A stretch of DNA of 64,000 bases from Trissonchulus latispiculum (lineage: Eukaryota; Nematoda; Enoplea; Enoplida; Ironidae). The DNA is taken from the NCBI GenBank assembly GCA_030248195.1, contig JASAND010020903.1, positions 103,083 through 167,082 on the forward strand. The letters run 5' to 3'. The notes under the pieces were generated by a model. The model was given only the letters and a program-made list of their open reading frames with translations. It ran no database searches and was not told the origin of the DNA. The translations under genes were made by a program, and so were the position numbers. Of this stretch, positions 1 to 12,800 are shown in pieces (the first letter of the stretch is position 1; every line of letters begins with the position of its first letter).

Positions 1-3000
1 AAACTGAAAAACTCCGTTTTCGGCGGTTGTCGACCGACGGTTTACCCACCCCCCCCCCCCCCCCCAACTGTCTGCATTGAACTGACACTATGCTGAACTT
101 TTGCTTTTTGAAACACTGAGCGACTGCTTAGTTTATCTTCGCTTAGCTTTTTCAAAATTTTTTCTTAATCCTTAGAAATTTTGACTCTCTTTCCCACGGG
201 AGATAGTCTTGTTTTGTGTGATGCTTTTACTAGTCTAGTTTGTCATGGCAAAATTTAATGTAAAATAAGGCAATGAACGTCGTTTCTTCTGTCATATGTC
301 TTGTACATAATTGTCAGTACACTGTTTCCTTCTTAGCTGTCAATCTTGATTTTTTATCTCTATACTTCTATTTTTGGTCAGTTTTGGCTTGGTCTGTGCT
401 GCAAAACTGGCTGATTCAATTTCTGATTAAATTCCGGGAGCTCTGGCAACTTTTTCTTTTCAGCTGTCGCAATACTGTGCATTCAGTGAGAAAGCGAGGG
501 AAGGGAATTAAATTTTTTGGGAAAAACTTTTTATCTTTACTCGGTAATCAACCAACACAGCCTCTGATTTTCCTCTCTTTTACTTTAGTGCCTTCAAGGC
601 ACTGTAGAAGCCTATGCCAAATCATATGGGAAATTTAGACTGCCACCGCAAGCGTGAATTAGTCTTTTAGGCTTGTCTTTGAATTTTTCCTTCTCAATTT
701 CTTGTTTTCACTTTTTGTCGCTCTGTCTTTCCCCCAGTCTAGTGCTAATGATAATACTTTTCAGCCAACCCGCAGGCTGGATTTTGCTGCTTTTGATTTA
801 TAAGGGAGTTGAAACCTAATTTAGAGGTGCTCTTGCTTTATTTTATATCCATTTTTGCTTTATTTTATATCCATTTTTCCTCATTTCCAGTTTTAGATTT
901 AGATTGTCCGGTTGTATTATCATTGCACAGTTTTACTTCGTTGCTTTCGTGGACAACAGTAGGGGACAATCAACTTTTACTACTCCTTGGGCCAAAATAA
1001 TTCCGGTCTTATGCCAAAGCAGAGACTTCGATAGGCGAGACCGAAACCGAGACTTCCAACCCTGCCCGCCAAGGATGGACACTGAAATTTAAATCTGTCC
1101 AAATTTGCAAATTTTCCAAACAGCCGACACTGTCCCCACTATCGCTTTCTAGTCTACTTTAATTTCCATACCTAAAGCGGTTACAAAAGCTTTCCTGTTC
1201 AGAGACCTGTTTATTGATCTTGCTTTCTCAACTGATCAGTCAAAAAACGTAGAATAGTCAGTTTTTGACGAGGGAAAAACTTGGAAATGTCACTTTCTGT
1301 TTTCATCACCTACTGTTTTCAACAAAGCAGCCTTTTTCTTCCTTCCTTCCTTCCTTCCCTCATGCGTAATATTTGTTTTCTATTGCGTAGCCAGTCGCCT
1401 TCAAAAAGCATCAAAATATCATAAGATTGTCCCTAGATCTGACAATAGCTAATTCTGTATATTTATTGAATGAGAAGACAATGATTTTAGTCCGGTAGTT
1501 TTTTCTGCAATCTTAGCCATTACATAGGATTATTTGTATACGATTATTTACAAAACGAATACAGCTCTGTTCTAAACACACAGAAAATAGAATTTGTGCG
1601 GCCTATATGTTTGTACATAAGATGGAATACAAACTTCTGAGGGACTCATGTAACCTTGAGAAACTGTTAAGACGAGTATACATACGTTGATGGTTCAACC
1701 TTCCATTTTCTTTTTCTTCTTCTTCTTCATCTTCTTCTCTTGTTATCTGTCTTCCCTCGATACTTTCCACCTCGCTTTCGTTTGTTGTCTTCAATTTCTT
1801 GTCTTCTGTCTGAATTTCTGTGCAAATGGCGGCTGAGAAATAAATAGGAGTAAATATGTACCACGTTTGGCTCCCTCCTTTCCCTCCCTCTCTCCCTCAC
1901 AGCCCAGTTAAGTTAAGACTCGAGTTCAGCTCTCTGACAGCACGAAACTTAAGCTTATTTTTAGTCTTCTGTAAGGTTTGCTTTGTTGCGTGGGCACATG
2001 TTTAATTTTGGTTTTAGTAAGTAAGTTTTGAACTTTATAAAACTGCTTTGGGGTGTACAATAATTTTCAGTATATATAATAGGTACATACATGGTATAGC
2101 TAAATATTTCAGTTCAGTATGTTAGCTGATATAGCACCTTTTAATACTTCTACATTGATTCTACTAAAGGTTTACTGCGCCGTCCTTTTTGTTCATAATA
2201 TGTATCATATATAAATCTAGTTATGCATAAGCTAACTTTATTTTGACTTCCTCGCTGGAGCATTATAATCAACAATCTGTAAACTAATCGGCTTTTTCGG
2301 CTAAGGCAAAATTTTCAGAAACATAGGAACACAGATTAGCTTTCATGTTCGTATTAGTTACTGAACTGATGCTCAATAGGTCACGCACTTTTAAATTAAT
2401 AACAGTAGAACGCGCGGGTAGACTAGACTTTGCCTAGACTTTTGCTCTAACGGCTTCTTTTTTCTTGGCGGTACTGCGTGTTTGTTCTCTTAACTAACTG
2501 TGAGGTGAGCAGAGACCGAACCGAACTCAAAGCGAAGCAATTTCAGGGACACTAATTGAACTGTCCAGACCAACCAAAATTGTGGAGTCTAGACTCACTA
2601 GACAGACAGGCAGACTTCCTTTGCCTTTTCTTCGTTTTGTTTGAAACGGTTTCCCCTCCCCCTTATGTCGGGTTCTTTTCATTAAATTTGTATTTTAAAT
2701 AAACTAAGTGGTACAGCCAACTTTGTTACTAAAACTTTTCTCAGATTCTCATCGAAAAGTGTCATTTGGCGTGCTGTTGGTTCAGAATTTGATTCATCAT
2801 TTTGTTGTCTGCAGTAGTATATGTATTGTTATTTGAGTGATAAATTTGTTTTTGGAGGATTTTTATCTATACAGAATGCCTGAGGCAAAGTTGAATGCTA
2901 TTGGCTATTAGAGTTGTCGGTAATATTTTTTGATGAATTCCCCCTATTTGTTCGTTTTGCCTTTTCTTCCCCTCTTTTTCGCCTTTGCTTATTATCTACG

Positions 3001-6000
3001 TTTTTTCTTCAACTACTATTGTGTCTGGTTTTTTATTGCCATGTTGAAAATACAATCCTGTACTTGCCGCCGCCGTATACATATATCCACATTAATTCTA
3101 GCTTGGTTTTTCTAAGACATAGTTTGTTATGATATATCAGCACTTCTGTGTGTATTAAATCTCTGAGAATACCATATTAAGTAAGTATAGAGCAGGTGAA
3201 ATGTTTTTGCTTAGCTGGATACGTATATCTGTTTTGTTGTTCAGAACTAATTATAGATTTGCTTATGTTAAAGAAGTGCACTGGTCAACTCATTTTTTCA
3301 TCGGTTGATTCAAAAATTGACAAAATTGGAGCAACTAACTGTTTGGCTTCTGTTGGAAATCTTCTTTAAATTGGAAATCTTAGAATTTTAAAATTTTGCT
3401 GCAGCTGTATCGACGCTACCTGTGTTCAAATGCATCCACACTAAGCTAAGCGTAGATTTAATGCACGTCTTGTAGATTTTCTTTATGTAAGTATGAAAGT
3501 TCATTAGCACGTTATGCATGGGTAAATACAAAACTAGGCTTAATTGTTTCTGTAAAACTAAGACAAATAAACCTTCATTACTTTCTTCCTCAGAGAATCA
3601 CTTTCAACTTTCTTTTTTCATACGTTAAATTCACAGGGTAATCAGCCAGACAAGGCACGGGCTGGCTTGACTGGATACCAAGTTGGCACTTGACACCTTC
3701 TTAGGCTTAAATTTAATCTTCAGTCTGTTTCATTCTACGAATACAACGTATGCAAAGCTAATTAGACAACAAATTAACGGCAAAGTTACAGATTCGAACA
3801 AGAACGGGAAGAAATCTAGCTCCCTGCCAGATTCGAATCTACTGTCTACGCGACTTAACGCTAACTCAACTCAGTGGCAACAAAACTTTAGATATACATA
3901 GACACTTTAAACTTTTGCGCATTTTTCTGGTCGAACAAATTTTAAATTTGAAACTTTCTCGTTGTTTTTGTTTTCTTGCTTTCACACATTTCAACATTGC
4001 AACTGCTTAACAACAATTGAATTAATGAGACTTCAAAGCAATTTGAGACGGCCTTTTTTGCACCAATTTTTACATTTTATCATGTTTTTAGTCCAATTCC
4101 ATACGTACTCTGATTTGAATCGCTTTGATTGACGATCAGTTTCTGGCGTCCCGCTGTTTTCAATTTTCGTTCAGCGAGTTATACTTCGTTTCGTCTTCGA
4201 CTTTTTTGCGCTAGATCGGTCCCCCTCTCCCGTCGAGTGACTAATTTCGTCTCAAAAGCCTCTGCTGACTGTCAGACTCTGACTCTTTTTTCTGACAAGT
4301 TTTGAAAGTTAAATCTCTTAAACTTATTTTTATCTTTTTGTGTTAACACATTCAAACTTTCACATTTTTTCATTCTATTTTCTGACAGTTTAACCTGTGT
4401 CATTTCTCATGTCCTGGATGGTAGTAAACATGCACATATGCATGCTCAGCAGGTGAAAATAATTTTTGTATATACAATATACATATACTTTCTTGTATTT
4501 CTTGACTTCATGTTTGCGTTCATATACATTTAGCATAAATATGTATATATGTTAAACATGGGTTTTATTTGTATGTATGTATTTAAAATTGAATTTATAA
4601 ACCTAAGCAGATGCCCAAATTTTGAGGTCCTGTCATGTTGTCCTTTCCAATTTGTCTTTACGCTTTATGACTTTCCCCCTTCCCTCTCCCTCCTGTGTGA
4701 GACACTAATTTTGATCAAATACTCTCATGGAAGCATACAGTTTCTATTTCTCTGTGTTATTACTTATCATGGTTCTCTTAAGTTTAGGGTTTAAGTCATA
4801 ATGTGCCTTTAGCTCTGTTTACTTAGCAGTAGTTTATCATTTCTGCTTGTCACTACCCAGCATCAAGTTAACTGTAAATAATTTGTTGAGTTTTCAAAAA
4901 TTTTAAAATTTAAATTTTTTCATGTATGTATAGAGATGAGCTATTATGTTGTTTTATTGGTCCTTTTGCCACGCCTATGACTGGATATATACTTATGACT
5001 CTGTGATGCTTTTCTTAACATTTACTTAACCACTTAACCCTTTCCGCTGTTACTCATTTTGTCTGCTTCTTTATAAGCTGATCGGTCGTCCTGACTTCAT
5101 CCCGGAATGCTGAAAACTTGGTGTCTACAGCTGTAGGTTGCTAGCTTTAATTCTGATTATTTGATTCATAGTTTTCATTGTCTTATCCAACCATGTTTGT
5201 ATATAATCCAATCAATCGTCAGAATTCGGAAACCGCAAACATCGAATCAACTAAAACTGTAATGTCAGTTTGTCTTCCCGCTGACAATGTCCAGTGCCCC
5301 AGCTGTTTTTTCTTATCAGTAAACCGTTGAGGGTATATAACTGTAGAATTAACACCTGTATTGTGTCTACTTCACTTTAAGTTTACTTTGCATTGGTTTC
5401 TAGAGTTCTTTTTCTTTTTTCCTTCAGTGTTCCAAATTTGACTAAATTACGTATAGGCACATACCGGAATGCGTTAGGTCATGTTGCATCCATTTGCTTG
5501 TTTAACGTAACTTTGTTGTGCAGTCCATGTTTAAAATTTGAACTGCATTACGTAAATTTGAACGGTTGTCATGTTGACATTTTGAATTTCATATTTTGTT
5601 CATGTACGTCACGTCATGCACATACGAAAATATGTGTGCTACAGTAATGCTTTCCATATTTACTATTATGTACTACTTCCGTTAAGTCTTTTGTGTGTTC
5701 AAAGTTGCACCAGTTTGTATGTATATGTACGGACGTCCTTTACAGTTTTCTCTTTACTTCTAAAGTTGATGGTTTTCCGGGGAAAATTAGTTACTAATAG
5801 AGGCAGGAAGTCTATATGTGGTGGAAATCGTATGATTATCTTTCATTATAGTGCGAGATAGTGGTGGGATAATTTTCAAAGGAGTGGTTTTCTTGACGTT
5901 TTTATTATATATATTTAGTTTCAGTTTTTTGCCCACACGACACCCCTTCATTTTAAAAATTTTAAACAGAAAAATTAAAATGGCTCGTTTGTTGCCACAA

Positions 6001-6858
6001 AATTGCTGTGGGAATTGCTTTCAATTCCCATCCCAGAAATTAAACCCCCTCATTCCATTTTCAGGGTTTTATTGGCTTCAGTTTGTTTATGGTCTTTTTC
6101 GATAATGATAAGCATTAGTTTTTAATTGGTTTTTATTGGGGATCCCAGTCTTGCTGTGCTGTGCTCTGGGAAATGACTTTTCTCACGCTTCTTAATTGTT
6201 CCTTAATAGACACTGCTCTTTTTTACTGACCTAAATTTTGTTTTTTGTCGTTCCAAAAAATATACTTGTGTAAAGTTTGTCAGATTTTATTGTTTTTGGC
6301 GGGCAATTTGCTCTACATAGCTCTGGATAGGGCCGTGTACGCAGATTGTTGATACATCCGTTTGAGCTATTCTGCCGATTTCAACCCGGCTAACTTAATT
6401 AATACTGTTCCTGCTTCTACAAGCAAAAAGCTCTTCTACTGTCTCATTGTTTACTATTTTCCAAATACTGCACTTCCTGTTATTCAACTTTTAGAATGAC
6501 TCAAAATTTCTAACATGGGGGATATACGACCTCCCTCTCCCACGTCAATTCCCTCTGATTTTCTATGTGGTGTAGCTTTTTGTTGGTTACTAAGGTAGTG
6601 CTCAGTATCAGTTTAGGGAGGGCGGCTAAAATCACCAGCTTGTGATGGCTTTTGTTGCTTGGAAATTATTTGTGCATCTCTACGCAAACTTTTAAAGAAA
6701 CTTTTTTGAAGGCATATTTTGCTGCACTCCGTACTTCCTCCCCTGTCCAAAATTCTCTCCTGCATCGGAAACCTTACTATTTTGTGTATAGTATTTTCGC
6801 ATTAATTGTTTTTTATTAAAATTAACTTTATATTTTATTCTGCTTCCCTGTTTTTCAG
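1..6858. other. upstream or intronic DNA, no defended exon
   Basis: AT-rich DNA with short open frames only and no family motif that I recognise. It precedes the first RasGAP exon, so it is probably 5' intron and/or upstream sequence of that gene. It holds a C homopolymer near 50-65, a CTTC microsatellite near 1337-1357 and many TA/TACGTA-rich tracts. A locally GC-richer patch at about 3770-3890 is open but matches nothing I know. Exons encoding the RasGAP N-terminus, including the first half of the PH domain, must lie here or before the window. Confidence 0.5.
1021..1068. repeat. relic of the CTCGGT-repeat element
   Basis: Short segment reading GAGACCGAAACCGAGACTTCC then AACCCTG. Its reverse complement matches the left end of the element at 38996-39505 (CAGGGTTGGGAGTCTCGG). 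It looks like a truncated or decayed copy. Confidence 0.4.
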
Positions 6859-6859
6859 G

Positions 6860-9800
6860 GCCAATCTATCCTCCAGTGCTGGTCTAGCTGGTCACTCTTC
6901 TGCAGGCGGCGGCTGCGGTCCTGATCATCACAGTTCCACATCGGTTCGATCCTCCCGATCTCACGAATCTCTCCTCTCCTATTCCACCACCACCCACATG
7001 ATGGATCTGGGCCCGGGCTCTCAGGCTGAAGTGATCCCCCTTCATCCCTCCGTCCTTCACTCTCCCCACTGCTTTCAGATTACCACCAGTCCGGCCGGCG
7101 GTACCAAGTACTATGCCTGCCGATCCTCAGCGGAACGGGATCGATGGATTGAATGGTACACATTAGCGATTTTGCTAAGATCAAAAATTAGTTTATACTT
7201 TTAGATTGTAAGCTTAGTTGAGTGAGATCAATGATAATGAACCTTAACGCTTGGGCAGGGTGGTTCACGAAGGAGTATGTATGTGGAATTTTGGGGCCTT
7301 TTTTGAAAGGACAATGAAAATTGAACCTGGTGTCTAGAAATTAGGAAATATACCACTCCCCACCGCCCCGTCGTTTCCCAGGTATACGTACGTATATGCC
7401 TTAAATTGTATTTAAAATACGGTTGGTCCTAAGCCGTGAGTGATATGAACCTTACTATGAATTTTTAGAGACGACTTCGGTATTGTTTGAACTTAACGCA
7501 AGCTCTTGTACTCAAATTGGACCAGATTTCTGTTTAAGCTTTATGAATAGAATTGACAAAACTGGAAACCAAATTTTAATCAGCTTCTGCTAAGGATCTA
7601 ACATACCATAACGTGCTCATTTTAACCAGAAATATAAACTATAGTTTATTCTTAAAACTGTGTAGCATTCTAAATTGTAAGTTTGAAACTTTAGCCACAT
7701 GATAGCCTGGGTTTACTTTAGGCGAAAAAAAGTGGGGGGGGGGGGAGAGTGGGGGGGGAGCCCCCCCCCCCACTAGTGGGGGGGAGGTCGAAAAGGTTGG
7801 GGGGGGAATAAAATGGGCTAAAAATGCCAAAAATACCGTATAAAAAGCCTGTTTTCTACATATACTGCTATAACTAAGCTTAAAAGTGCTCAAAAATTGA
7901 GTTTTAGCACCAAAAATGACGATTTTTGACCAAAAATTTCCGGCGAAGCAGGAAAAATTTTGAAAATGTTGACCAAAAATCCTAAAAATTTGGCATTTTC
8001 TGGGCACCTTAGGGTGAATGGGGGGGAAGGCCAAAAAAGTGGGGGTGGGGCGGAGTGGGGGGGGGGGGAACCCGAAAAGTGGGGGGCCCCCCCCCCCCCC
8101 CCCCCCCCAGTAAAGTAAACCCAGATAGCTGCTAGTTTATTTTGTCTCCGTAGTCTTTTTTCGAATTAGATTTGTTTTTCCAAACCTCTGCGTTTGTTTG
8201 TCGACTCGACCCAGGTTCATCTGCCGTTTCACTTCGTTTTTCAAATTTAGCCTTAGTGATGAAAGACGTCGTGCAATTTCTGTACATTTTTGTGACAGTA
8301 ATTGAGTTACAGTTGAACTCAACAAGTGACTTTTTCTGACTTTTCATCCTGGTCTCTGAAATTAGACGTGCAGATTGCACAACAAGATGAATTTTTGAGG
8401 AGAGATCGACCGATTTTTGGAAAATTTATACCTTTGAAGTGTCATGTAACTAATTTTTTACGAGGATAGTCGTTTAAACATTTGATATTCGACATACATA
8501 TATGCTTATATGTCCACAGCAAATATATGTATGTACTCTGCTGTGTGTGTGGTACCGTAGTCATAGATTATCTGAATATTCACAGTAAGAGTAAAGTAGG
8601 CTTTATTTTGTCAAAGTTGAAAGGAAGTTGTATTACTTTTCAACTTTTTCGGAGTCAACTATCCATTTTGCAGTGAAAAAGTGACTTGACGATAGTCATG
8701 TCGAGTCTGAAGATCTTTTCATTCGATACAGTTTATTTGGAAATTTAGAACTTGTTTTTACAACTCCTTGTACTGAGGATACGTGCGGACTACCTGTGCC
8801 TACTTCGTTTGTAGTAATATATAGTACTGTTTAAACCAGACGATAGTAAGTCATTGATTGATTAACTGTAAGAACTCTTCCTGTAGGTAGGGCGTATTGG
8901 CTTATTTTTAGGCTAAATTGTAAGGAGGGGCGACATGGGGGGCTTGTTAGAAATGGAGGGGCAAGTTGTTGTGAAACTTTTACAAACTTTGGTTGACGTT
9001 TATATAGTTAAAAATTAGCTAAAATTGATAGTTGTATGTACATGTAGTTTAAGTTAGTAGTAGTAGTAGTACGTAGTAGTGGTAGTAGTAGTAGTAGTAG
9101 TATAGTTGTAGTATAGTAGTAGTATTGTAGTTTAGTATATTTAAAAAACCGTCAAAGCCGAAAACGTTTAGGAAAATTACGGGAAAACCTAGAATTTGGC
9201 AATTTTTCGACTTATTGGTGGAGATTGCGATTATTGTGGTACCTGTCGAATGTGGAGCACCAAGCAAAGTATAAATTTGCGTTGTTTTTTTCCTGTGTGG
9301 ATCGAAAGATCCCTGTTAGAGGTAGAGGTGGATAATCACAAAAATGAAATTTAGATTAATCAAACCTATGATGTGTTGCTTTTTGCAACTGCGATTCTAT
9401 TGCATTTTGTTCTCGTCAAATTGCCTAGAAATACGGGACGGCTAAGTTCTGCTGCAGATTGAGGAGGTTGTCTTGGGGGCCAAGTGGAGTCATTCGTTTA
9501 AGTTACGTACATGTATCAAATTACGTGTGTGAATCTTTTGTTTACGTGGAATTTGACTTACTTTCACTGCTGCAATATTGTCAACATGTGTAATCAAATA
9601 CCCGTATATATACTTTAGCTGCACAACACATGTAATGTAGAGATATATAGGAGGAATTTAGTTAGTTTCTTCTTCTCCGTCTTCATCTTGACTTTTCGCA
9701 GTAGTCAGTCGTATTAGCCACTGCTTGTTACCTCATTTCCGTGCTCAACTAATCATTCCTCCCTCCCCCTCCTTACCTTACATATAAACATCTTTGATTA

Positions 9801-12800
9801 AATGTTACATAACATACTGAGTTGTTAAGCAGTTTCACTCTGTGTGGCTTAATATATACATATACTGCAGGTTTTCTGATTTTCAACTAAAAGTATTTGA
9901 CTGAAGTGAAGGAACAGGTATGTTCTATATTCTTTTATTCCTGTATTCGTTTGCAATTTCTTCTTGATTCGCTAATTTGTCGCCACTCGTGATTCCTAAA
10001 TCGCCGTTATTTGTTGAATGAAAGGTACATATCAGTTTCAGTTATGGGGTCGATCACTTGCTGTGGTAAAGCTTTTCTGTCGTGAACGGATCGAATTGTT
10101 TGATTTGAACAAAACTTTCAGAAAAAGTTTCCAACTCCAATCATTTTCACAGTTAAGTCTTATATAATTCCATAGCATCAGAATCTAGAGGGGTTGTTGT
10201 TTGTATACCTAACAGTTTTGCAAAAATGTCTCTATAGCTTTTGACGTAATCTGATTTAACGTTTGTTTGATGTTATGTGGATGTGTGTATTTTGACTTTG
10301 CTTGCAGTTGGATTGGATGTAAGCAAGAGTACGCAATAACTGAAACAAGCTTTGCTCTGCTTGTTAAGTTTAACAGTTTTGTTACGCAAATTGTGTATAC
10401 ATATATACAAGAGATATATGTATTATATGATTGAGGTATTCTTTGGACAGCTTTACTTTAGTTAGTGAGGCAGGTCGTACTTTGTTGGCAGCTTGTTTGA
10501 CTTTTGACGTTTCTCTCTGAACACTACACTACAAAAGTTTTTCCTCCGAAAGTCCATTCAGAAAACTTTGTATGCACAGCAACCAAGCAAGCATTTTTGA
10601 TGTCACCCAGGCCCGCTAAAAGCTAAGTTTTGTTGAGTTTAACATACAACAGCTTGTTGCTTACATACATTGCTATCATACGTACATACGTATTTATCCC
10701 GGTCTAAAATCCTACAAAAGCTTTTGACTTTCGGTGTTGCTTTTGAATTTTTTTCTTGGACAGTTTGTTGTCCAGCTGGTAAAGCTACTCCCACTGCTGG
10801 AAAGCTTTACTACTTAACAACTTGTTGTTCTAAGGCGGTGATTGCTTGCTGGAAAGCGTCCTGCCTTTTGCCTCTGCGCTGAAACGTTTGACGGCTTTTA
10901 ACGCAAGCCTAATCCTTTCACAGCGGCAGTTTTTAATTGTTGGTTTATTCGTTAACTTCTTTTTGAGTGGGCCTCCGCGCAACCCTCCTAGCAATATGTG
11001 AATAATGCTGGAAGAGTAAAACCGGCCAGACCAGATCTAAATAAGATAAGGCTGCCACTTTTTGGTCCACAATGGGTGTATCCTATTCAAAGTGTGGATG
11101 TGTGGATCAACCGATTCTGCTGGAATTTCATTCGTCAACTTCCACTGTTTCTGTCCTGCCGGGCTCCTGTTTGTCTTGGTCGGTTTTTTGTGACTTTTCC
11201 ACTAATCCTAGGCTAGGATTGATTCTAGTTCATGTAAACCCATTAGGTTTTTGTAGGGTTCACTTATCTATCATATGTAATATGTACTCATATTTAGCTC
11301 AGTACGTATACAGCTTCCTGTGTTTCACTGCAAATGACTGCATTGAAATTCTTAGCGTAGATATCTAACGCCAGTATACTCCTTCGCATTTCCATCTCAC
11401 GGGGGATCACAGAGAACGCTCTTTGGTTCAATTCTTGAAACGATTCTGTTCTTTTCGCTTTGACCTCATTGTCTGAAGTAAACCCTAAAAGTGTAGAATA
11501 CCCTAATTTGATATTTCTGTTTCGTAAACCTGTAATAAAATCTTTTCAATATCTGAAACTTAGCCCCACGAATTTTTCGCTCTGCTGCACATATAATATA
11601 TCTGGTTAGTTTGATTTAGGGAAATTCTTTCAGAACAAGCGTATATCGTTTGTTTGTCGGATCTTCTTGTATATATTTGCTAAAAGATCGCATCCCTCCA
11701 AAATGTTTAGCGGACAGGCCGTTTACTAAATATGTTTGCTGTGTAATATAGCAGATATAAAGTTTGAAATGGTGCTTAAACGTTGCCATTTGACTGTTAG
11801 TCTTGCCTGCGCTTTATTTACCTAGGTATATATTAAATATTTGCAGTTGACGTATAGTCCTGTTTTCACTTCTAATTCATTCATGCTTGTATCTATCAGG
11901 CAAAATCCATGTATATAAAATGTTGTGTGTTAGAGAATATCGTAACAGTAAAAGCATACGTGTGTTCGCAGGTCGTCTTTTTTTAGGATTAGCGTTTCTT
12001 TCTTTCGCAGAAAATGTGAAAAGTTTTGTTCAAATGTGATGTGAAGTAATTGTGAGGAAAAAGTGTGTTTGTCCTTGTATGATTTCAGTTGTGGCTGAGT
12101 TGACCGTTTGATATGACAGTTTAGGCTGGATTTACAAGCATTTTCTATGCAGTATAGCTGTTTTTAGTAATAATATTTTGTGGAGAAATTTGTGACAAAT
12201 GATTTGCTCGCATTGATAATTTGTTTTGCACTTTTTTAAGCAGATATTTTTTATCGCTATTTTGTTTTTCAGTATGTACTCTGTCGGTTTACTGTTGATA
12301 TATAACAAATTTTTTGGAGGCTAAACGAGCAGTGTAACTTTTGTCCTTTGTTGGTGCAGTTCAAACTTTGCGATCCTTTTTAATACAAAGCTTGAAATTG
12401 TTGCTTACTGAGTAAGGTTGCCTTTTGTTACGGCTGTTTTTTTTTCTGTTTCTAGCCTTCGTCAAACCATGTATCCTGGTCAGCTGAATTCTCGGCGAAC
12501 TGAAAATATGCTTCTCCTGTGGATTATGGAGGCTAAGGGACTTCCCTCCAAAAGAAGGTATGTTATGGAAATCTTTCTTGTTTTTCTTGTTCGTATTAGG
12601 TAATAGCATTTGGTTTTGGACTGTTGCTTTGAACTGTTGAAGAATGGAAAGCTGCGGAGGATTGTGCTAGAATTGCCACTGGATTAGGCGGTTGCTGATT
12701 TTGGATTGTTAATGTGGGTTGTTTGTAATTTTAGGTATTTTTGTGAGCTGTGCTTTGATAAAACGCTTTACGCCCGTACATCCTCCAAGCTGAAGACTGA

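Larger units (their letters stand above)
7156..12455 (+). other. large RasGAP intron
   Basis: About 5.3 kb between the first and second visible RasGAP exons, bounded by a GTACAC donor and a TTTTTCTGTTTCTAG acceptor. Apart from the G-rich foldback element at 7707-8124 and a GTA microsatellite near 9055-9128, I see no gene in it. Confidence 0.7.

Noticed and set aside
3683..3901. 72-codon open frame as an upstream RasGAP exon
   Set aside because: No match to the SynGAP/DAB2IP N-terminal region that I recall, no convincing donor, and ordinary length for chance in this sequence. Kept only as a GC-richer patch.
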